A stretch of 64,000 nt of DNA from contig CAYJII010000002.1 of NCBI GenBank assembly GCA_964370225.1, forward strand, positions 1 to 64,000, read 5' to 3'. The DNA comes from CAYJII01 sp964370225. Its GTDB lineage: Bacteria; Bacillota; Clostridia; Oscillospirales; Ruminococcaceae. Of this stretch, positions 25,989 through 33,501 are shown piece after piece. The stretch's first letter is position 1. Each line of letters opens with the position of its first letter. The notes under the pieces were generated by a model. It worked only from the letters and a program-made list of their open reading frames with translations, was not told the origin of the DNA and ran no database searches. Both the position numbers and the translations under genes were made by a program.

Positions 25989-27008
25989 TTAAAACTGATT
26001 TAAAAATCTGATATCATTTTCAAAGAATAGTCTTATGTCATCAACGCTGTATCTACGCATAACAACACGCTCAAGTCCTAGCCCAAATGCAAATCCGCTG
26101 TATTCCTCAGCGTCAATCCCACAAGTTTCAAGCACTTTTGGGTGCACCATGCCTGCTCCTAAAATTTCAATCCAGCCTTCACCTTTACATAGTCTACAGC
26201 CTTCACCTTGGCAGTTAAAGCACATAACATCAACCTCAGCTGATGGTTCTGTGAACGGGAAGTGGTGTGGTCTAAAACGAATTTGGCTATCCTCGCCATA
26301 TAGCGCTTTAATAAACATTTCAAGTGTGCCTTTTAAATCGGACATCGAAATCCCTTTGTCTACCACAAGCCCCTCTATTTGATGGAACACAGGTGAATGT
26401 GTAGCATCTAGTGCATCTGAACGATAAACCCTACCTGGGGAGATAATTCTAATTGGAGGTTTGCGTTTTTCCATCGTTCTGATTTGTACAGGTGATGTTT
26501 GTGTTCTAAGCAGCACGTTTTCTGAAATATAAAAAGTGTCTTGTGTATCTCTTGCAGGGTGATTTTTCGGAATGTTGAGCGCCTCAAAGTTGTAGTAATC
26601 AAGCTCAACCTCAGGTCCTTCCACAACATCAAATCCCATGCCCAAAAATACTTCTTTAATCTCATCCATAACAGCTGTAAGCGGATGTTTTTTACCCACT
26701 TCAAACTTTTTACCTGGCATTGTAACATCGATATATTCGCTTTTTAAACGCTCGTTTAACTCAGCTTGCTTTAGCGCCTTTGTTTTGTTTTCAATCTCAG
26801 CTTCAATTTCTGAGCGCACTTCATTAGCTCTAGCACCAATAATCGGTCTTTCCTCCGCTGATAGTTTGCCCATTTGTTTTAGTATTGCGGTAATCTCGCC
26901 TTTTTTCCCCAAATACTTTACTCTTAAATCTTCAAGAGATTTTAAGTCTGTGCATTCGCCCAATGCGTCAACTGCACTTTGTTTAATTAAACTCAATTCG
27001 TTTAACAT
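25989..27008 (-). CDS. pheS: Phenylalanyl-tRNA synthetase alpha subunit
   Basis: PheS carries the active site for phenylalanine activation. Class II motifs are clear: motif 2 FRPHHFPFTEPSAEVDV and motif 3 GFAFGLGLERVVMRRY, with HPARDTQDTFY and THSPVFHQIEG before them. A Cys4 cluster (CFNCQGEGCRLCKGEG) sits between. I moved the start to the ATG at 27008, where AAAGGAGT lies 6 bases upstream. This gives 339 residues, the family norm; the upstream frame extension would reach into the T-box terminator. Confidence 0.97.
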   Translation of the reverse strand: MLNELSLIKQSAVDALGECTDLKSLEDLRVKYLGKKGEITAILKQMGKLSAEERPIIGARANEVRSEIEAEIENKTKALKQAELNERLKSEYIDVTMPGKKFEVGKKHPLTAVMDEIKEVFLGMGFDVVEGPEVELDYYNFEALNIPKNHPARDTQDTFYISENVLLRTQTSPVQIRTMEKRKPPIRIISPGRVYRSDALDATHSPVFHQIEGLVVDKGISMSDLKGTLEMFIKALYGEDSQIRFRPHHFPFTEPSAEVDVMCFNCQGEGCRLCKGEGWIEILGAGMVHPKVLETCGIDAEEYSGFAFGLGLERVVMRRYSVDDIRLFFENDIRFLNQF

Positions 27009-27011
27009 CTT

Positions 27012-27286
27012 TTTACTCCTTTTCCTACAAATAAAAAACTCCGCCACTTGATAAAATCAAGGGACGAAGATAATCCGCGGTACCACCCATGTTCGAAATA
27101 AAATTTCGCACTCATTAAAGTCCTTAACGCTGACTATACGTTTTTGCCTACTCAATTTCAGCAAAACCACTCCCAAGCGAAATTTCTACACCTTATGCAT
27201 ATAGTTGCTCCCAGCCAACGACAACTACTCTCTTTAACGCAAATTAAGACGTATACTACTCTTGTTCATTGTGTTTTTAATCCATA
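27012..27286 (-). promoter_or_regulatory. T-box leader, tRNA-Phe specific
   Basis: On the minus strand the T-box core GGTGGTACCGCGG lies at about 27075-27088. Its bulge TGGT pairs with an ACCA tRNA end, as expected for tRNA-Phe with discriminator A. A TTC specifier is read at 27179-27181 in the GAAATTTCG stretch, placed relative to the GGGAG that follows. The terminator CGTCCCTTGA/TCAAGTGGCG plus a T-run directly precedes pheS. Uncharged tRNA-Phe should favour readthrough into pheST. Confidence 0.93.
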
Positions 27287-27292
27287 TTTAAA

Positions 27293-27321
27293 ATTATAAC
27301 AAAATATTTACAAATTTGCAA
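27293..27321 (-). promoter_or_regulatory. Promoter of T-box-pheST
   Basis: TTGCAA and TATAAT lie 17 bases apart on the minus strand, with the start at about 27286. Confidence 0.65.
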
Positions 27322-27342
27322 GCAGAAATTTCGCAAAATATA

Positions 27343-27371
27343 TTGATTGTTTTTGTCAAATATTTTATAAT
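27343..27371 (+). promoter_or_regulatory. Promoter of the DUF6106-like/acpS/nnr operon
   Basis: TTGATT and TATAAT lie 17 bases apart on the plus strand, about 80 bases before the first ATG. It is divergent from the pheST promoter. Confidence 0.6.
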
Positions 27372-27458
27372 ATAATAGTATTATACTGCAGAATTGTATA
27401 AAATAGGCAGTGTAATAAAATTTTGATTGCCCAAACTGAGGCAGAACGGAGATACCAA

Positions 27459-27983
27459 ATGGATGTTTTTTTCGAGCAAATTGTCGTAAAACAAAATACT
27501 TCAGCAGACTTACTTAAGAAAATAGGATTGGTCGTAGCTACACTTTTAGTGATTTTTATCTGTTTATTTATTTTACCAATAATCCCAGGAGTTGTAGGTC
27601 AAATATTCGGAAGCTTTGGTATATTTTTAGCGGCAGGTGCTGTATATGGTTCGTACTATCTATTATCATCAATGAGCATTGAGTACGAATATATTTTAAC
27701 CAATGGCGAGATTGATATAGACAAAATCATCGCAAGAAAAAGACGCAAGCGCTTAATCACTATCAACGTAAGAGAATTCACCGAATTTGGGGTTTACGAC
27801 GCTTCAAAAAATTACGGGAATGTTCAAAGCACAATTTTAGCTTGCTCTACACAAAATGACCACGATAATTACTATGCTATTTTAGATCATACTAAATTCG
27901 GTAAAACTATCGTTGTTTTCACACCAAACGAAAAAATTCTTACTAACTTAAAGCAATATGTTAAAAGGACAGCTATAAAATGA
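27459..27983 (+). CDS. Small membrane protein, DUF6106-like
   Basis: Function unknown. The start is set at ATG 27459 because CGGAGAT lies 7 bases before it; this gives 174 residues starting MDVFFEQIVVKQ. Two membrane segments (about residues 22-42 and 48-68) are followed by a soluble region with YEYILTNGEIDIDKIIARKRRKR and a beta-rich C-terminus. The start motif and the ILTNGE...R.KR pattern fit the DUF6106 family of Clostridia as I recall it. Its stop overlaps the acpS start by 4 bases (ATGA), so the two are translationally coupled. Confidence 0.6.
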   Translation: MDVFFEQIVVKQNTSADLLKKIGLVVATLLVIFICLFILPIIPGVVGQIFGSFGIFLAAGAVYGSYYLLSSMSIEYEYILTNGEIDIDKIIARKRRKRLITINVREFTEFGVYDASKNYGNVQSTILACSTQNDHDNYYAILDHTKFGKTIVVFTPNEKILTNLKQYVKRTAIK

Positions 27984-28342
27984 TAATTTCAACTGGGATT
28001 GATTTAGTCGAAACCGAAAGAATTTTAGCTTCGCTTAAAAACCCTCGTTTCTTAACGAGGGTTTTTAACCAAGCAGAAATAGATATGTTTAAAACTAAAA
28101 ACTTTAGTATAAACACAATTGCTGCTAATTTTGCCGCAAAAGAAGCTTTTTCAAAAGCGATGGGCACAGGCGTTGTGGGCTTTGGTCTAAGCGAAGTTGC
28201 TCTGCTGAGGAATGAGCTAGGCAAGCCATATTTTAAGTTTTATGGCAAGGCAAAAACTATAGCGCAAGGATACAGTTTTTCTGTAAGTGTAACCCACACA
28301 AAGTGTTATGCTTCTTGTGTTGTAGTAGCGTATTCATTATAA
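27980..28342 (+). CDS. acpS: Holo-acyl-carrier-protein synthase
   Basis: AcpS transfers 4'-phosphopantetheine from CoA to acyl carrier protein. Metal-binding Asp8 (GIDLVE) and Glu55 (FAAKEAFSKA) are present, along with FTRVF-like LTRVFN and the C-terminal SVSVTHT. At 120 residues it is of standard length. It overlaps the previous gene by 4 bases. A perfect 13-bp terminator-like hairpin lies 57 bases into the coding region and encodes the KNPRFLTRVF segment. Confidence 0.95.
   Translation: MIISTGIDLVETERILASLKNPRFLTRVFNQAEIDMFKTKNFSINTIAANFAAKEAFSKAMGTGVVGFGLSEVALLRNELGKPYFKFYGKAKTIAQGYSFSVSVTHTKCYASCVVVAYSL
28037..28066 (+). terminator. Terminator-like hairpin inside acpS
   Basis: AAAAACCCTCGTT and AACGAGGGTTTTT are perfect 13-base arms around a TCTT loop. 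The right arm ends in five Ts, as in an intrinsic terminator. Translating ribosomes on acpS should block its folding; a stalled or absent ribosome would allow it. Whether it acts is unknown. Confidence 0.5.
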
Positions 28343-28408
28343 TAAACATTCCGACTATCCCGCAGGCGGAATGTAAAAAAATTATGCGGTGGAATGGAGT
28401 TAATTACC

Positions 28409-29947
28409 ATGTTAAATTCAGTGACAGTAATGCAAATGAAGGCAATCGAGAAAAATGCGGTTAACTTGGGCGCTTCATATCTTGACCTCATGGATAATGC
28501 TGGAATGGCGTGCGTTTTCGAAATAGTGCGAAACCACTACCTAATTAATAAAAGTTTTGTTATACTCAGCGGTAGTGGGAACAATGGGGGCGACGGCTTT
28601 GTCATAGCGCAAAAGCTGTATGAAAAGGGGGCTAATATCACAGTAGTCCTATGTGGTGGCACTCCCAAAACGACCGAAAGCCAAATTACTTTTTCTCGCT
28701 TAAATAATAACGAGGTAGAAATATTAAATATCACTGATGATTTTTATGCAGCTTCTGCTGCAGTTGCTGAATGCGACTTTATCATCGACTGTATTTACGG
28801 CACAGGCTTTTCTGGTAAAATAGAAGGCGCAGTAAAAAACATCATTGAAAAAGCTAATTTTTCCAAATCCATAAATATTAGCATCGACATCCCCAGCGGG
28901 ATAAATGCCGACACAGGTGTTTGTGATGAAACTTTCTTTAAAGCAAACTATACATATATTTTAGGTGTGGCAAAAACAGCTCATGTCATGCCACAATTGC
29001 GTGAACTTTTCGGACAGAGTGCAGTTTTGGATATCGGAATTCCAGAAGACGCTTTTAAGCTTGTTAGCACGCAAGCTGTAGACATTACATATGAGTTAAT
29101 ACAGGACATTTTACCTAAACGAAAAAATGACTGCAACAAAGGAGATTTTGGCAAGCTCCTAAATATTTCAGGAAGCGTCGGAATGGGCGGTGCAGCGCTG
29201 ATGTCCACTCTCGCAGCGCTCAAATGTGGTGTGGGGCTGTTATGTCTTGCCACTCCAAAAACTGTTGCGTATAACATGTTCCCCGCTGTCATGGAGGCTA
29301 TAACTATGCCTTTGGCGATGACTGGGGATGGACAAATACATTCTGAGGCTACCAGCGACATTTTGCTAAAGCTACGTAATTATAGCGCTTGTTTAATCGG
29401 TTGTGGGCTCGGAGTGAGCAACCACACTAAATATGTAGTACGAAATATATTAAATTACTCAAAAATACCGCTTATTATTGATGCTGACGGTATAAATTGC
29501 ATTTATGATGACATAGATATTATTAAGAATGCAAAGGCGACTGTTATTTTAACCCCTCACCCTGGCGAAATGTCACGATTAACAGGATATAGTATCGACT
29601 TTATCCAACAAAACCGTGTGAAAGTAGCACAAGATTTTTCTGCACAGTTTAATGTTATCTTGGTGTTAAAGGGTAGCGAAACAATCGTTGCGTTGCCAAG
29701 CGGTGAGGTGTATAAAAACACTACTGGAAATCCCGGTATGGCAAAAGCGGGCAGTGGAGATGTGCTCGCAGGAATGCTAGCCTCGTTCGTTGCACAGGGG
29801 ATTTCATTTGATAAAGCTGCAATTTTAGCGGTATTCGCACATGGTCTTGCAGGCGATATCGCTGCGGAAAAGCTCTCGCAAACCGCCATGTTGCCGCGTG
29901 ATATCATAAGCGAGCTGCCTTTGCTATTTAAAAAGCTGGATAATTAA
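28409..29947 (+). CDS. nnr: Bifunctional NAD(P)HX epimerase/dehydratase
   Basis: The enzyme repairs hydrated NAD(P)H: the N-terminal part epimerises S/R-NADHX and the C-terminal part dehydrates it with ADP. The YjeF_N domain has SGSGNNGGDGFVIAQ near residues 55-70. The kinase-like C-terminal domain has ILTPHPGEMSRL and the nucleotide/catalytic NPGMAKAGSGDVLAGML. I chose the ATG at 28409, with TGGAG 9 bases upstream, giving 512 residues. It follows acpS, the usual neighbour in Clostridia. Confidence 0.95.
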   Translation: MLNSVTVMQMKAIEKNAVNLGASYLDLMDNAGMACVFEIVRNHYLINKSFVILSGSGNNGGDGFVIAQKLYEKGANITVVLCGGTPKTTESQITFSRLNNNEVEILNITDDFYAASAAVAECDFIIDCIYGTGFSGKIEGAVKNIIEKANFSKSINISIDIPSGINADTGVCDETFFKANYTYILGVAKTAHVMPQLRELFGQSAVLDIGIPEDAFKLVSTQAVDITYELIQDILPKRKNDCNKGDFGKLLNISGSVGMGGAALMSTLAALKCGVGLLCLATPKTVAYNMFPAVMEAITMPLAMTGDGQIHSEATSDILLKLRNYSACLIGCGLGVSNHTKYVVRNILNYSKIPLIIDADGINCIYDDIDIIKNAKATVILTPHPGEMSRLTGYSIDFIQQNRVKVAQDFSAQFNVILVLKGSETIVALPSGEVYKNTTGNPGMAKAGSGDVLAGMLASFVAQGISFDKAAILAVFAHGLAGDIAAEKLSQTAMLPRDIISELPLLFKKLDN

Positions 29948-30025
29948 TCGTCTGCTTTTAATTCGCGGGGGCATATAATTATCCAAATTTACTGCGCATT
30001 TATGCGACAGATTGGAGTTTTTTAT

Positions 30026-30619
30026 ATGGCACTTATGAATAAAGGCACCGTACGCTTTCTCATTGCAACTACGCTTATTTGCGCTGTGATACTATTTTTA
30101 CTATCGCTTTACCTCTCTTCAAAAGGCGAAAACGACTTAGCTACACCGAGAGAAAGCGAAATTGTCACGGAAAAGCTAAGCTCGCCTTTTGTGGCGACAG
30201 CTGAAATTAAACTTGGAGAAGTCACGGCACTTGTGGACATTAATCGCACCGAGGCACAGATGATGAGCTTTAGCATCATCGAGCCCTCATATCTGCGTGA
30301 TGCTGTGATTTCCTACGACTCTGAAAAAATTAATGTTTCCTACAAAGGTGTCGGGGTAGATATCGCCGACAATGGCGTTATCATGAACTCCATTTTGGGT
30401 CTTGCAATTGATACAATAAATTCCGCTAGCATAGACAATGGCCTAAATATCAGCATGGATGAGGGGAGCATTACCGTTATGGGCGAAAATCACAATGGTG
30501 AATTTGCTCTCACACTCAATGAAGACACCCATTCTATTTTGCATATTTCAGTCCCCGACCTCGATTTTGAATGTGCTTTCACCGACTTTATCTTCACACC
30601 ACAAATTAGTGTTGAGTAG
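30026..30619 (+). CDS. Membrane-anchored hypothetical protein
   Basis: I do not recognise a named family. The ATG at 30026 has TTGGAG 8 bases upstream, giving 197 residues. A single N-terminal segment (about residues 10-30, FLIATTLICAVILFLLSLYL) is followed by an extracellular beta-rich region with no cysteine lipobox. Strand-like repeats such as TALVDINRTEAQMMSFSI and FALTLNEDTHSILHISV recall LolA-like lipid-binding proteins. In Firmicutes a lipoprotein gene often follows acpS, so this may be the local equivalent (inference). Confidence 0.6.
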   Translation: MALMNKGTVRFLIATTLICAVILFLLSLYLSSKGENDLATPRESEIVTEKLSSPFVATAEIKLGEVTALVDINRTEAQMMSFSIIEPSYLRDAVISYDSEKINVSYKGVGVDIADNGVIMNSILGLAIDTINSASIDNGLNISMDEGSITVMGENHNGEFALTLNEDTHSILHISVPDLDFECAFTDFIFTPQISVE

Positions 30620-30658
30620 AGGAAGATTGCGCCGATAGAAGAAATAAGGAGAAAACAA

Positions 30659-31147
30659 ATGCACTTTGATTACAGGATAGCAGATGAAAATGAACTCGAA
30701 ATAATATGGGATAGGAATATCGCCAATTCCCCAAGCGACGATAGGTGGGTTATATGGAAAAAATATGCTCTTGCAGAGAATAGAAGTGGTGAAGTGAAAA
30801 CTTTTGCGGTTTTTGCAGACAGCGACCCCATTGGCGAAGCTACTTTAGTTTTCTCCCCCAACGCAAGAGCAGTTGGCGGACGTCTTAGTCTTGCGGACGG
30901 AGCCAATATCGCTAATCTCAATGCTCTGCGCATGCGAGCACGGTATGAGGGAAAGGGGCACATGTCCACTCTCGTCAAAGCGATGGAAAAGCATGCAAAG
31001 TCCTTAGGTTACAGCTACATCTCAATCGGTGTTGAACTTAAGGAAACACGCAACATCGGCATTTATCTTCACTGGGGGTACGATACTTTTATCGAAACCG
31101 AGGGTGAAGGTGAAGATACAGTAGTTTATTATAGTAAGAAGATATAA
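30659..31147 (+). CDS. GNAT family N-acetyltransferase
   Basis: This is a single GNAT domain with unknown acceptor. The CoA loop region RMRARYEGKGHMSTLVKAME is at about residues 91-110, and IYLHWGYDTF is the C-terminal motif. The 162-residue length is normal. AAGGAG lies 7 bases before the ATG. It is the last gene before a bidirectional terminator and may be read with nnr and the anchored protein, although a separate role is likely. Confidence 0.82.
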   Translation: MHFDYRIADENELEIIWDRNIANSPSDDRWVIWKKYALAENRSGEVKTFAVFADSDPIGEATLVFSPNARAVGGRLSLADGANIANLNALRMRARYEGKGHMSTLVKAMEKHAKSLGYSYISIGVELKETRNIGIYLHWGYDTFIETEGEGEDTVVYYSKKI

Positions 31148-31148
31148 C

Positions 31149-31187
31149 AAACCCCATAATCGCATTTATAGGCGATTATGGGGTTTT
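31149..31187. terminator. Bidirectional terminator between GNAT and prmA
   Basis: AAACCCCATAATCGC pairs with GCGATTATGGGGTTT over 15 bp with an 8-base loop, between convergent genes. Confidence 0.9.
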
Positions 31188-31191
31188 AATT

Positions 31192-32139
31192 TTATTTAAG
31201 TTTGCATGTAAGCGCTACCCAATCGTTTTCGCTGATTTTCTTGACTACTTCAAGCGAATTTTCTTCGAGTGATGCCAAAATATCGTCATATCTGTCGTCG
31301 ATTATTCCAGAGAGTAATAACAGCGTGTCTTCTCGCATAAAATTCTTTATGTCAGGACAAAGTCTTATAATCACATCAGCGACAATATTTGCACAAATCA
31401 CATCGTAAGTACCGCTAATTTTTTGGGTTAAATCGGAGCAGTGGAGTTCGATTTTATCATGTACAGAGTTTAGTTTTGCGTTTTCACCAGCAATTTTAAC
31501 TGCTAGCTCATCAATATCTACACCAACAGCAGTTTTTGCTCCAAGCAGTAGCGCTGTTATCGCTAAGATACCGCTCCCCGTGCCCACATCAAGCAGCTCA
31601 GTGTCCTTAGTCACATTTTCCTCAAGCAAAGTTAAACAAAGCCTTGTGGTCTCATGTGTGCCTGTTCCGAAAGCCATGCCAGGGTCAAGCAGCACTTTTA
31701 CCTCGTCTGCTGCAACTTCAAGCTCCTCCCAACAAGGACAAATTATTATTTTTTCGCCCACTCGCACAGGACGATAATACTTTTTCCACGCTACTTCCCA
31801 GTCTTCCTCAAGTATTGTTTTATTCTCAAATTCCATCGAACCAAATTCAATCTCGGGATTTTGCGCAATTAGTGTAGGGATTTGACTTTTCACCGATTTT
31901 ATCATCTCAAGCCCCTGCATATTATCGGGCACATAAAATATTACCGCAGTTGGTGCAGTTTTTAATTTCATCAAATCATCGTCAATATAATCCCAGTTGA
32001 TGGATTTTTCGCTTAAGAATTCGTCAAAATCCTCTGCATCTTCAATCATCAGCCCACGAATTCCATTAGTCACCAAAAAACCTGTAACTATGTCAAGCGC
32101 ATCAGTTTTTGTATAAAGTTTAATTTCTAACCATTCCAT
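31192..32139 (-). CDS. prmA: Ribosomal protein L11 methyltransferase
   Basis: PrmA trimethylates ribosomal protein L11 using S-adenosylmethionine. The N-terminal L11-recognition domain starts MEWLEIKLYTKTDA. The SAM site ELLDVGTGSGILAI lies at about residues 175-188, followed by VGVDIDELAV and the catalytic-region CANIVADVI. I chose the ATG at 32139, with AAAGGTG about 6 bases upstream, giving 315 residues; a GTG nine bases earlier is possible. It follows fba with about 70 bases between. Confidence 0.94.
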   Translation of the reverse strand: MEWLEIKLYTKTDALDIVTGFLVTNGIRGLMIEDAEDFDEFLSEKSINWDYIDDDLMKLKTAPTAVIFYVPDNMQGLEMIKSVKSQIPTLIAQNPEIEFGSMEFENKTILEEDWEVAWKKYYRPVRVGEKIIICPCWEELEVAADEVKVLLDPGMAFGTGTHETTRLCLTLLEENVTKDTELLDVGTGSGILAITALLLGAKTAVGVDIDELAVKIAGENAKLNSVHDKIELHCSDLTQKISGTYDVICANIVADVIIRLCPDIKNFMREDTLLLLSGIIDDRYDDILASLEENSLEVVKKISENDWVALTCKLK

Positions 32140-32168
32140 ATTTTTCACCTTTACCTAAAAAATAAGAA

Positions 32169-32188
32169 GGCGGATGAAACCATCCGCC
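32169..32188 (-). terminator. Terminator after fba
   Basis: GGCGGATG and CATCCGCC form an 8-bp stem with a 4-base loop. On the minus strand it is followed by TTCTTATTTTTT. Confidence 0.75.
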
Positions 32189-32211
32189 CGCTAAAATATT
32201 AAGATATAATC

Positions 32212-33075
32212 TTACGCTTTTCCAACGCTTGAGAATAATTCCATTTTTTCTTTAACTGTGCCTTTGATTGCTTCGTAACCAGGGCCTAGAAGTTTTCTTG
32301 GGTCAAAGCCTTTACCTTGTAGGTCTTTGCCTTCTTCGATGTATTTACGAGTAGCAGCAGCAAATGTTAATTGGCATTCAGTGTTAACATTGATTTTTGA
32401 TACGCCAAGAGAAATTGCTTTTGCGATCATTTCTTCTGGGATACCAGTTCCGCCATGTAAAACAAGTGGCATAGTTCCAGTTAATTTTTGGATTGCGTCA
32501 AGCGCTCCAAAATCAAGACCAGTCCAGTTTTCTGGGTATTTACAATGGATGTTTCCGATACCAGCAGCTAGCATATCAACGCCTAGGTCAGCAATTAATT
32601 TGCATTCGTTTGGATCAGCAACTTCGCCAGTACCAACAACGCCATCTTCCTCACCGCCGATTGAACCAACTTCAGCTTCTACTGAGATGCCTTTTGCATT
32701 AGCCATAGCGATAATTTCTTTTGTTTTAGTGATGTTTTCATTTATATCATAATGTGAACCGTCGAACATTACAGATGAAAAACCTGCGTTCATAGCAGCT
32801 TGTGCACCTTCGTAGCTACCGTGGTCTAAGTGTAGCGCTACAGGAACAGTGATGTTTAATTCTTCTAACATTCCGTTTACCATGCCAACGATTGTTTTAT
32901 AGCCACCCATGTATTTGCCTGCGCCTTCTGATACACCTAAGATTACAGGTGAATTAAGTTCTTGAGCTGTTACAACTACCGCTTTAGTCCATTCTAGATT
33001 GTTGATGTTGAATTGACCTACTGCGTATTTTCCTTCTTTTGCTTTTTTTAGCATGTCTCTTGCAGATACTAACAT
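32212..33075 (-). CDS. fba: Class II fructose-1,6-bisphosphate aldolase
   Basis: The enzyme splits fructose-1,6-bisphosphate into glyceraldehyde-3-phosphate and DHAP in glycolysis. The zinc-binding block VALHLDHGS, the catalytic Asp, the second-metal region VEAEVGSIGG, and later NIHCKYP and VLHGGTGIPEE are all present. INVNTECQ is the DHAP-binding strand. The length of 287 is typical of the short, FbaA-type class II group. TTGGAGGA precedes the ATG, and a strong promoter lies upstream. It is flanked by its own terminator. Confidence 0.96.
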   Translation of the reverse strand: MLVSARDMLKKAKEGKYAVGQFNINNLEWTKAVVVTAQELNSPVILGVSEGAGKYMGGYKTIVGMVNGMLEELNITVPVALHLDHGSYEGAQAAMNAGFSSVMFDGSHYDINENITKTKEIIAMANAKGISVEAEVGSIGGEEDGVVGTGEVADPNECKLIADLGVDMLAAGIGNIHCKYPENWTGLDFGALDAIQKLTGTMPLVLHGGTGIPEEMIAKAISLGVSKINVNTECQLTFAAATRKYIEEGKDLQGKGFDPRKLLGPGYEAIKGTVKEKMELFSSVGKA

Positions 33076-33143
33076 TTTTTATTCCTCCAAATTTTTATTT
33101 ATCGCCTAATAAAAGGCAAATTTGCTTATATTCAGTTATAGTT

Positions 33144-33172
33144 ATTATATCGCAAGATGATTAAAAAAGCAA
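33144..33172 (-). promoter_or_regulatory. Promoter of fba
   Basis: TTGCTT and TATAAT lie 17 bases apart on the minus strand, about 60 bases before the fba ATG. Confidence 0.65.
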
Positions 33173-33265
33173 GCTATTAAACTTTTGTTGTGCATTGTGT
33201 ATATAATTTATGTTAGTATTTCTACATAGTATTTTACTTTTTAATATTTTTTTTATTAAAAACGA

Positions 33266-33294
33266 TTGTAAAGCATAGTTATTTATGATATAAT
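33266..33294 (+). promoter_or_regulatory. Promoter of the EF-G-like gene
   Basis: TTGTAA and a perfect TATAAT lie 17 bases apart. The start near 33301 leaves a 200-base leader before the ATG at 33502. Confidence 0.65.
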
Positions 33295-33300
33295 TTAGGA

Positions 33301-33501
33301 CAAAGATTTAGTTTTTGTATGAAAAATGCACAAGTAGCCATTTTCGCACTATGTATTTTGCTCAAAAAAGGCATCAAACCTTTTCATATAAAGACAGCGA
33401 TTAACCGGATTACCTTTATAACATCTATGGCAGATTAGGTTCTCAATAGCCGCTTTGAGAATTATTTACCTATTTTGCGGCAGAATGGAGATTTTACTTT
33501 T
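33301..33501 (+). promoter_or_regulatory. Structured leader of the EF-G-like gene
   Basis: The 200-base leader has three simple hairpins: AAAAGG/CCTTTT (33366-33384), TATAAAG/CTTTATA (33387-33420) and TTCTCAA/TTGAGAA (33440-33461). A 39-codon frame runs from ATG 33319 to TAG 33438 but lacks a good ribosome site. It is not a T-box and matches no riboswitch I know. The rest of the 33076-33265 interval is AT-rich with only the two divergent promoters. Confidence 0.5.

Noticed and set aside
27009..27047. Thirteen-codon N-terminal extension of PheS
   Set aside because: It would overlap the T-box terminator and bypass a clear AAAGGAGT site that selects the ATG at 27008.
33319..33438. 39-codon frame as a coding gene
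   Set aside because: It lacks a good ribosome site and family match; it is mentioned only as a possible leader frame.
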